In this document: positions 6,398 to 11,808 of the stretch, piece by piece
Layout: every line of letters begins with the position of its first letter
Numbering within the stretch: position 1 is the stretch's first letter
DNA from: DALYDP01 sp964541635
GTDB taxonomy: Bacteria > Patescibacteriota > Gracilibacteria > Peribacterales > Peribacteraceae
Direction of reading: 5' to 3'
DNA: 16,571 bases
Assembly (NCBI GenBank): GCA_964541635.1
Contig: CAZIQM010000025.1
Span: 1-16,571 of the forward strand
Made by a program: the position numbers and the translations under genes
The notes under the pieces: generated by a model
Told to the model about the DNA's origin: nothing
What the model saw: the letters and a program-made list of their open reading frames with translations, nothing else
Databases searched by the model: none

Positions 6398-6764
6398 CGA
6401 CGCCCAGGGTAGCACGGGCGGCGTCGATGTCGCGCCGGATCTGCGCCTGCAATTCCCCGACGGAGGGGAAATCGCGGATCGGCCGCAGGTACTCGACCAC
6501 TTCGACCGTCAATTCCGTCGGGACGGTTTCCGGCACGGAGGAGAGCAGGTGCACTTCGACCGACGGCGTGTCGTCGAACACCGGTCGGGCGCCCGCGTGC
6601 ATGACCGCCGGCACCCGGTCGCCGCCGAAAATGGCCCACACGGCGTAGATGCCTTCCGTGCCGATGTCGGCGAGGGCTTCGGGCGACAGGTTGATCGTCG
6701 GGGTCCCGAGGGTCTTCCCGCGACCCGCGCCTCGAACGACGCCTGCGGTGAACGCTGAAATCAT
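6387..6764 (-). CDS. stand-alone riboflavin kinase (RibF C-terminal domain)
   Basis: Riboflavin kinase makes FMN from riboflavin and ATP. In most bacteria it is the C-terminal half of bifunctional RibF; here the 125 aa hold only this domain, with no FAD synthetase half. Visible motifs: GVVRGAGRGKTLGTPTINL (8-26; the family GxGRGxxLGxPTxNL nucleotide/Mg loop), EGIYAVWA (37-44), HAGARPVFDD (56-65), SVEVHLL with the probable catalytic base E70, and the helix LQAQIRRDIDAAR (105-117). The ATG at 6764 is 8 nt from TATGAT, predicting a leaderless transcript. Its stop lies inside the start of the Mur ligase gene. Unless a separate FAD synthetase exists elsewhere, the cell would make only FMN. Confidence 0.9.
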   Translation of the reverse strand: MISAFTAGVVRGAGRGKTLGTPTINLSPEALADIGTEGIYAVWAIFGGDRVPAVMHAGARPVFDDTPSVEVHLLSSVPETVPTELTVEVVEYLRPIRDFPSVGELQAQIRRDIDAARATLGVDAA

Positions 6765-6772
6765 GAGGGCCG

Positions 6773-6778
6773 ATCATA
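6773..6778 (-). promoter_or_regulatory. -10 box TATGAT of the riboflavin kinase gene (leaderless)
   Basis: TATGAT on the minus strand (6778-6773) lies 8 nt before ATG 6764. It sits in the 27-bp space after the upstream gene, in a GGTATGATCG context that is identical to the box of the PRC-barrel gene at 1022. Confidence 0.55.
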
Positions 6779-6791
6779 CCACGGCCGCCCC

Positions 6792-7391
6792 TTACTCGTC
6801 GTCGTTTTCCGCGTCTTCGTCGCTCATCGCCACGCAGTGCTTCTGGATCGTCTTGAAGTCGTAGGGGAACCGGTAGGTCTCGATCGCCCTGACCGCCGCG
6901 GCGAAGCAATGCCAGTGCGTCAGCTGGTCGTAGGTGAAGGCGTTGCCGTCCTCCTGGTTGGGATCGTAGTTCGTCAGCACGGACGTGGCGGGCGAGATCG
7001 GGACGGCGCCGTGCTCGAGGCACGCGCGCGCGGCGTCTTCGTCCGGCGGCGCGCAGAAGAGCGCCATGTCCGACGCGGTCAGCGCGTTTTCGACGGCGGC
7101 GGAATCGTTCGCGACGATGCCGACCTTATGCGCCTTGTCCTTCGAGAGCTTCGTGAAGTACGCGCCGTACTCGGTCGATCCTTTGCCGACCACGACGATC
7201 TGCACCGGGAGCGAGAGGAGACCGGGCATCACCGCTTCGAGCAATTCGCCGCCGAGCGCGTCGCTCATGCCCGTGCTGATGCAGAGCATCGCGCGGCGCG
7301 GTTGCTTCTCCCACCCGAGTTCTTTTTGCAGCGCGGCTTTCGCCTCCGCTTTCATGTCGAGGATGGTCGGGGTGCGTGTGGCGGGCGTCAT
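6792..7391 (-). CDS. orphan glycogen-synthase-like GT-B C-terminal domain, probably degenerate
   Basis: The 199 aa resemble the C-terminal nucleotide-binding half of glycogen/starch synthase (GT5, GT-B fold). They begin NKAALQKELG-like (KAEAKAALQKELGW, 14-27), continue with a strand-helix unit, PVQIVVVGKGSTEYGAYFTK (62-81), KVGIVAN, and end DPNQEDGNAFTYD (143-155; synthases have DxxxxTGxGFxF), followed by AAAVRAIETYR. The whole N-terminal acceptor domain is absent. The place of the catalytic Glu motif (synthase EPCGLTQ) reads APPDEDAARACLEHGAVPI (114-132), so activity is doubtful. The first 12 residues and the acidic tail SDEDAENDDE look disordered. It may be a sugar-nucleotide sensor or a scaffolding protein; that is speculation. 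It heads the ribF-mur-rnhB cluster. Confidence 0.75.
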   Translation of the reverse strand: MTPATRTPTILDMKAEAKAALQKELGWEKQPRRAMLCISTGMSDALGGELLEAVMPGLLSLPVQIVVVGKGSTEYGAYFTKLSKDKAHKVGIVANDSAAVENALTASDMALFCAPPDEDAARACLEHGAVPISPATSVLTNYDPNQEDGNAFTYDQLTHWHCFAAAVRAIETYRFPYDFKTIQKHCVAMSDEDAENDDE

Positions 7392-7417
7392 GGAGTGGGT
7401 GTTTGATGTTTCCCCTC

Positions 7418-7423
7418 AGTATA
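7418..7423 (-). promoter_or_regulatory. -10 box TATACT for the glycogen-synthase-like gene
   Basis: TATACT on the minus strand (7423-7418) predicts a start near 7411 and a leader of about 20 nt with no Shine-Dalgarno before ATG 7391. It is the only good -10 in this 148-bp divergent spacer on this strand. Confidence 0.5.
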
Positions 7424-7527
7424 GCGGAAATCAGCGTTTGCTTCCAGACGCGGGGGCTTGTGGAACGCGTGTTCTGGCGCCTGGTAACACTCGCGTTTCA
7501 TGGCTCGCGGAAGGCACGAAATCGGGC

Positions 7528-7533
7528 TAGGAT
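7528..7533 (+). promoter_or_regulatory. -10 box TAGGAT of the exonuclease gene (leaderless, ATC start)
   Basis: TAGGAT is followed by CCCGGC and then ATC at 7540. The dut gene has TAGGCT-CCCGGC-ATG and tsaD TATACT-CCCGCC-ATG, with the same 6-nt spacing. This places transcription initiation on the A of ATC. Confidence 0.55.
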
Positions 7534-7539
7534 CCCGGC

Positions 7540-8499
7540 ATCGAACACCTCGTCCTCATCGACGGCCACCACCTTATGTACAGGGCCTATTGGGCCATCC
7601 CGCGGACGCTCACGACCAAGGCGGGGGAGCAGGTGAATACCATCTTCGGCATGTCGTCGATGCTCATGTCGATCCTCAAGGCCGAGCAGCCCGACCGGTT
7701 CGTGGTGTGTTTCGACGCCGGGGAAGAGACGTTCCGCCACGAGGAGAATGCCACCTATAAGGAAGGCCGCGCCGAGACGCCCGACGACTTCTACGCGCAG
7801 ATCCCGCGCGTGAACGAAATGATCGCCGCCTGGGGGTTCGCCCGTTCCGAGAACCCGAAGTACGAAGCCGACGACCTCCTCTGCGCGTACGCCAAGGCTG
7901 CCGTCGACAACGGCGACCGCGTGACGATCGTGACGGGCGACCGCGACGCGTTCCAGCTCGCCTCGGACAAGGTCCGTATCGCCATCCCGCACTCCGGCTA
8001 CATGGCGCCCGAGTACATGGGCCCGGACGAGATCTTCGCCAAGTACGGCATCCGGCCGGACCAGGTGCCCGCCTACAAAGGACTCGTCGGCGACAGTTCC
8101 GACAACCTCCCGGGCGTGAAGGGCATCGGCCCGAAGGGCGCGTCCGATTTGCTCCAGAAGTACGACACGCTCGAGGGAGTCTACGAGCACCTCGAGGAGA
8201 TCCGCCCGGCGGTGCGCGCGAAGCTCGAAGCCGACAAGGAGTCGGCCTTCTTCTGCCAGCGCATGGCGCGCCTCGTGTGCGACTTCGACCTCGCTCCTCC
8301 GTACGCCGACGTGAAGCTCGAGCGCATCGACACGCAGCACATCCTCGCGTTCTTCGACGCCATGGAGTTCTCGATGTTGAAGCGTCGTTTCATCGAGTTC
8401 ACGAAGACGCCCTACGGCAAGGCGCTCGCGGGCGACGCGGTGACGGACATGGTGGCGGAAGTGTTCGGCGACGAGGTGAAACAACAGGCGCTTTTCTGA
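7540..8499 (+). CDS. 5'-3' exonuclease (Pol I N-terminal-type flap nuclease), likely ATC start
   Basis: A free-standing 5' nuclease of the PIN/FEN family, as in the N-terminal domain of DNA polymerase I or T5 exonuclease. It removes RNA primers and 5' flaps. Starting at ATC 7540 it has 319 aa and a full set of metal-binding acids: D9 in LVLIDGHH, D60 in VVCFDAG, E110/D112/D113 in YEADDLL, D135/D137 in TGDRDAF, and D186/D189 in GDSSDNLPGVKGIGPKGA (the helix-3-turn DNA-binding motif). The first ATG (7576) would delete D9 and its beta-strand. There is no ATG, GTG or TTG between the in-frame stop TAG at 7528 and 7576, so ATC 7540, sitting exactly at the predicted transcript start, is the best choice. 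A sequencing error is the alternative. No polymerase domain follows. Confidence 0.88.
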   Translation: MEHLVLIDGHHLMYRAYWAIPRTLTTKAGEQVNTIFGMSSMLMSILKAEQPDRFVVCFDAGEETFRHEENATYKEGRAETPDDFYAQIPRVNEMIAAWGFARSENPKYEADDLLCAYAKAAVDNGDRVTIVTGDRDAFQLASDKVRIAIPHSGYMAPEYMGPDEIFAKYGIRPDQVPAYKGLVGDSSDNLPGVKGIGPKGASDLLQKYDTLEGVYEHLEEIRPAVRAKLEADKESAFFCQRMARLVCDFDLAPPYADVKLERIDTQHILAFFDAMEFSMLKRRFIEFTKTPYGKALAGDAVTDMVAEVFGDEVKQQALF

Positions 8500-8583
8500 G
8501 TCGTGACGATGCACGCTGAACGTCGTCCGCGCGTTATTGTTGCGCACATTTGCTACTCACCTCGAAAACGTCGTTTATTTCGT

Positions 8584-8603
8584 TGAACACAAACATGTGT
8601 TCA
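8584..8603. repeat. inverted repeat TGAACACA-AACA-TGTGTTCA
   Basis: Two perfect 8-bp arms flank a 4-nt spacer. There is no T-run, so it is not a terminator; it looks like an operator for a dimeric regulator or a small hairpin. The left half recurs as GAACACAAA near 8660. The spacing does not match the Gram-positive LexA box GAAC-N4-GTTC. Confidence 0.5.
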
Positions 8604-8685
8604 GCCCCGCGGTAAGCGAAAAAATCGGAGTACTAATTTTGATCATCGCGCGTCATCGCGAACACAAAAGAGAGTCGATGCGGTC

Positions 8686-8715
8686 TTGCGGGCTTCCGTT
8701 AGCGATCTCTACACT
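8686..8715 (+). promoter_or_regulatory. candidate promoter of ftsA-ftsZ
   Basis: TTGCGG (8686-8691), an 18-bp spacer, and TACACT (8710-8715) form a moderate sigma-70-type promoter. It predicts a start near 8722 and a leader of about 47 nt ending in the pyrimidine-rich ACTACCTCCTCTGT before the ATG. Confidence 0.4.
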
Positions 8716-8768
8716 TCGCAACCGAACACGGCACGTTCCGTTTTGGGAGCTGCCACTACCTCCTCTGT

Positions 8769-10001
8769 ATGCCGAAAGAACGCGTACTCGCCAGCCTGGA
8801 TATCGGAAGCTCCAAGATCCGCACGGTCGTTGCCATCGCGGACCAGACGGGCGACCACATCGTGCCGAACGTCATCGGCGTCGGCCTCTCGCCGTCCCTC
8901 GGCATCCGCAAGGGCCAGGTGATCGACGTCGAGGAACTCATCCACAACATCATCTCGTCCCTCGAGGACGCAGAGCGCATGGCGGGAGTCCCGGTGAACC
9001 ACGTGTTCGTCTCGCTTAGCGGATCGCACATCGAGTCGTTCGACAGCCGCGGCGTCATCGCCATCTCGGGATCCGAAATCACGATCGACGACATCGGCCG
9101 CGTGCTCGAAGCCGCCCAGGCCGTGAGCATCCCGCCGAACCGCCGCATCCTCCACATCGAGCCGAAGGCCTACGCGGTCGACGAGCAGCGCGGCATCAAG
9201 AACCCGCTCGGCATGACGGGCATCCGCCTCGAGGTCGAAGCCCACATCATTACGGGCCACATCCAGCACGTGAAGAACATCGAGAAGTGCATCAGCCAGG
9301 CGGGCGTCGACATCGACGCGTTGGTCCCGGCCACGATCGCCTCGGGCGAGTCGACCCTCACGAAGCGCCAGAAGGAGCTCGGCGTGGTCGTCATCGACGT
9401 CGGCGCGGGATGCACCTCCGTCGCGGTCTATGAAGAAGGAACCATCCTGCACTCCGTCGGCCTGCCGGTCGCGGGTGAAAGCGTGACCAACGACATCGCC
9501 ATCGGGCTGCGTACGTCGGTCGACACCGCTGAGCGCATCAAGATCGAATTCGGCTCCGTCCTCCCGCAGGAGGTGCCCGAGCGCGAGATGATCGACCTCT
9601 CGTCGGTCTCGCGCGTGGACACCCAAACGGTGAGCAAGCGCTACATGGCCGAGATCATGCAGGCCCGCTACTTCGAAATCTTCTCCCTCGTGAAGGCCGA
9701 GCTCCAGCGCATCCAGCGCAGCGGCATGCTCCCGGCCGGCGCCGTCCTCACGGGCGCCGCCTGCAAGGCCCCGGGCGTGCTCGACCTCGCGCGCGACGTC
9801 CTCGGCCTCCCGGTCCAGATGGGTTTCCCGGTCGACGTCGGCGGCGTCGTGGAGAAGGTCGACGATCCGGCCTACGCCTCGGCCCTCGGCACCCTCATGT
9901 GGGGCCTGCGCGAAGGGTCCGTCCGTTCGCCGCTCGGCAACTTCCAAATGAAGCGCGCCCTCGCGAGCGCCGGCTCGTGGATCAAGAGCCTCCTCCCGTG
10001 A
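8769..10001 (+). CDS. ftsA: cell division protein FtsA
   Basis: FtsA is an actin-family ATPase that anchors FtsZ filaments to the membrane. The 410 aa contain the phosphate-1 motif LDIGSSKIRTVVA (10-22), the FtsA-specific 1C/SHS2 region with VFVSLSGSHIESFDSRG, phosphate-2 VVIDVGAGCTSVAVYEEG, and an adenosine motif VLTGAACKAPGVLDLA (actin family usually has LTGGG). The C-terminal GSWIKSLLP is a short amphipathic stretch that fits the membrane-targeting helix. ATG 8769 is preceded by a pyrimidine-rich leader without a Shine-Dalgarno. It lies 41 bp before ftsZ in the same direction, so the pair is probably one transcript. Confidence 0.96.
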   Translation: MPKERVLASLDIGSSKIRTVVAIADQTGDHIVPNVIGVGLSPSLGIRKGQVIDVEELIHNIISSLEDAERMAGVPVNHVFVSLSGSHIESFDSRGVIAISGSEITIDDIGRVLEAAQAVSIPPNRRILHIEPKAYAVDEQRGIKNPLGMTGIRLEVEAHIITGHIQHVKNIEKCISQAGVDIDALVPATIASGESTLTKRQKELGVVVIDVGAGCTSVAVYEEGTILHSVGLPVAGESVTNDIAIGLRTSVDTAERIKIEFGSVLPQEVPEREMIDLSSVSRVDTQTVSKRYMAEIMQARYFEIFSLVKAELQRIQRSGMLPAGAVLTGAACKAPGVLDLARDVLGLPVQMGFPVDVGGVVEKVDDPAYASALGTLMWGLREGSVRSPLGNFQMKRALASAGSWIKSLLP

Positions 10002-10042
10002 TTTCCTCCTTCCTCCTTTAGCCCCTTTTTCACCCCCATCCC

Positions 10043-11305
10043 ATGTCCGACACGTTCCGCTCCCTCTTCTCGGCTCCCAAGCAGCCGTCGCCCTTCGGGC
10101 AACGACCGTCGACGCCGTCCGACACGACGGGGGATGACGCCCTCGCCGCGCGCGAGGTCCGCCCCGACGCCCTTCCGGGCGCCGTGATCCGCGTGCTCGG
10201 TTCCGGCGGCGGCGGCAGCAACGCCGTGGCCCGCATGGTCGAAGGCAAGGTGGCCGGCGTCGAATTCATCGCCGTGAACACGGACATCCAGGCCCTCTAC
10301 CACAACCCGGCCCCCAAGAAGATCACGATCGGCCGCGGCACGACGAAGGGTCTCGGCGCGGGCGCCAACCCCGAAGTGGGGAAGCGCGCTGCGGAAGAGA
10401 GCACGGAGGAGATCAAGGCCGCCCTCGAAGGCGCGGACATGCTCTTCCTCACCGCTGGCCTCGGCGGCGGCACGGGCTCGGGTTCGATCACGGCCATCGC
10501 CGACATCGCCCGCAGCCTCGGCATCCTCACGATCGCCGTCGTCACCAAGCCGTTCAGCTTCGAAGGCTTCAAGCGCCGCAAGAACGCCGAAGAGGCGCTC
10601 GAGCAGCTCAAGGGCAAGGTCGACACGCTCATCACGATCCCGAACGACAAGATCCTCTCGCTCATCGATAAGACCACGCCCCTCACGGAAGCGTTCCAGG
10701 TCGTCGACGAAGTGCTCCAGCACGCCATCGAGGGCATCTCGAGCCTCATCACGCAGCACGGTCTCATCAACGTCGACTTCGCCGACGTGAAGTCGATCAT
10801 GCAGGACGCCGGCACGGCCCTCATGGGCATCGGCTACGGCACGGGCGACAGCCGCGCGGCCGAAGCGGCCCGCGCCGCGGTCGACAGCCCGCTCCTCGAA
10901 CTCTCCATCAACGGCGCCAAGGGCATCCTGTTCAACATCACGGGCGGCAACGACCTCTCGATGTTCGAAGTCGACGAAGCCGCGCGCATCATCACCGAGA
11001 CGGCGGCCCCGGAGGCCAACATCATCTTCGGCGCCGTCATCGACGACGCGTTCACGGGCCAGGTGAAGTGCACGGTGATCGCCACGGGCTTCGACGCCCA
11101 CGAGCTCTCGCAGGTGCAGTCGTTCCAGTCGCCCTCGCAGCGCTACCTCACGAAGGCCGCCGGCGCGCCGAACGCCGCCCGTCCGGTCCAGAACCCCATG
11201 CGCGACGAGCGCCCCATGATGCAGGAGGCCCAGAAGACCGGCCCGCAGCTCAACGAAGAAGAGCTCGAAGTGCCCGCCTTCATGCGCAAGACGATCGGCA
11301 AGTGA
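10043..11305 (+). CDS. ftsZ: cell division protein FtsZ
   Basis: FtsZ is the tubulin-like GTPase that forms the division ring. In 420 aa there is a ~45-residue N-terminal extension, rich in Pro/Ser/Asp, before the core begins at AVIRVLGSGGGGSNAVARMV (47-66). The GTP-binding signature is GGGTGSG (141-147), with Ser where most FtsZ have Thr. The T7 catalytic loop is present as NVDFADVKSIM, and GIGYGTGDSRA follows. After a ~55-residue variable linker the C-terminal peptide EEELEVPAFMRKTIGK matches the conserved FtsA/ZipA-binding tail (D/E-hPxFhR). The leader of about 40 nt is almost pure pyrimidine. A Rho-independent terminator starts 19 bp after the stop. Confidence 0.98.
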   Translation: MSDTFRSLFSAPKQPSPFGQRPSTPSDTTGDDALAAREVRPDALPGAVIRVLGSGGGGSNAVARMVEGKVAGVEFIAVNTDIQALYHNPAPKKITIGRGTTKGLGAGANPEVGKRAAEESTEEIKAALEGADMLFLTAGLGGGTGSGSITAIADIARSLGILTIAVVTKPFSFEGFKRRKNAEEALEQLKGKVDTLITIPNDKILSLIDKTTPLTEAFQVVDEVLQHAIEGISSLITQHGLINVDFADVKSIMQDAGTALMGIGYGTGDSRAAEAARAAVDSPLLELSINGAKGILFNITGGNDLSMFEVDEAARIITETAAPEANIIFGAVIDDAFTGQVKCTVIATGFDAHELSQVQSFQSPSQRYLTKAAGAPNAARPVQNPMRDERPMMQEAQKTGPQLNEEELEVPAFMRKTIGK

Positions 11306-11323
11306 TCCTCGCTTCTTGAACGG

Positions 11324-11349
11324 AAAGGGTCCTCGCTGGGGCCCTTTTT
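11324..11349 (+). terminator. Rho-independent terminator after ftsZ
   Basis: The stem AAAGGGTCC (11324-11332) pairs with GGGCCCTTT (11339-11347), with one G:T pair, closing a 6-nt loop and followed by TTTTT. It ends the ftsA-ftsZ transcript and also lies just beyond the convergent dut gene. Confidence 0.85.
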
Positions 11350-11356
11350 CGTAGGT

Positions 11357-11791
11357 TCAGTGCGTTCCGGTCGTCCCGAACCCTCCCCGCGTCTCGGTGC
11401 CGTGGCCGTCCGTTTCTTCCCATTCTGCTTTCTCGATCCGGACGAACACGGCCTGCGCGATGCGCTCGCCGCGTTCCACCGTCACGGGTTCTTTCGTGAT
11501 GTTGTAGACCTGCACCAGAAGCTCGTCCTTCGGGCCGCAGTAGTCCTGGTCGATGAGGCCCATGCCGTGGGGCGAGATGAGGCCCTTTTTGCGCGGCATC
11601 GACGACCGGGGGGCGAGCAGGAGCATCGTGCCCTCGGGGATCTTCACGATGACGTTGCCCGGGATGAGCCCGATCGCGCCCGGCTCGATGACCGTGGTTT
11701 CGCGCGTGATCACGTCGAAGGCGACCGCGCCGGCTGTGGCGTAGGTCGGGAGGGGGAGGTCTTTGTCGATCCGTTGGATGCCGATCTTCAT
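11357..11791 (-). CDS. dut: deoxyuridine triphosphatase (dUTPase)
   Basis: dUTPase hydrolyses dUTP to dUMP and PPi, keeping uracil out of DNA and feeding dTMP synthesis. The 144 aa fit the trimeric family. All five motifs are present: AGAVAFDV (20-27), APRSSMPRKKGL (60-71), GLIDQDYCG with catalytic D81 (78-86), RGERIAQAVFV (107-117), and the C-terminal P-loop-like RGGFGTTGTH (135-144). Motif 3 continues as GPKDELLV rather than the usual GE(I/L). The ATG at 11791 has TAGGCT-CCCGGC directly before it, so the mRNA is probably leaderless although the gene follows the 932-aa gene in the same direction by only 17 bp. Confidence 0.96.
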   Translation of the reverse strand: MKIGIQRIDKDLPLPTYATAGAVAFDVITRETTVIEPGAIGLIPGNVIVKIPEGTMLLLAPRSSMPRKKGLISPHGMGLIDQDYCGPKDELLVQVYNITKEPVTVERGERIAQAVFVRIEKAEWEETDGHGTETRGGFGTTGTH

Positions 11792-11797
11792 GCCGGG

Positions 11798-11803
11798 AGC
11801 CTA
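11798..11803 (-). promoter_or_regulatory. -10 box TAGGCT of dut (leaderless)
   Basis: TAGGCT on the minus strand (11803-11798) is followed by CCCGGC and ATG 11791. It lies 5 bp after the stop codon of the upstream gene. The 6-nt CCCGGC spacer is identical to that before the exonuclease ATC. Confidence 0.5.
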
Positions 11804-11808
11804 CCCGC

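Larger units (their letters stand above)
8500..8768. promoter_or_regulatory. 269-bp AT-richer regulatory region upstream of ftsA
   Basis: No gene is visible in this space between the exonuclease and ftsA. It is clearly more AT-rich than the coding DNA around it. It holds an 8-bp interrupted palindrome (8584-8603), a second copy of its left half GAACACAAA near 8660, and a plausible promoter at 8686-8715. It is the largest non-coding stretch in the window and probably controls the ftsA-ftsZ unit. Confidence 0.5.

Noticed and set aside
7500..7760. ATG 7500 as exonuclease start through a frameshift
   Set aside because: The frame from 7500 gives an Arg/Pro-rich sequence unlike any nuclease N-terminus and would need a shift just before LVLIDG. 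The ATC start needs no frameshift and matches the promoter geometry.
8584..8603. Palindrome as a LexA (SOS) box
   Set aside because: The Gram-positive box needs GAAC-N4-GTTC and the E. coli box CTG-N10-CAG. Here the GAAC and GTTC halves are 10 bases apart and the flanks do not fit either.
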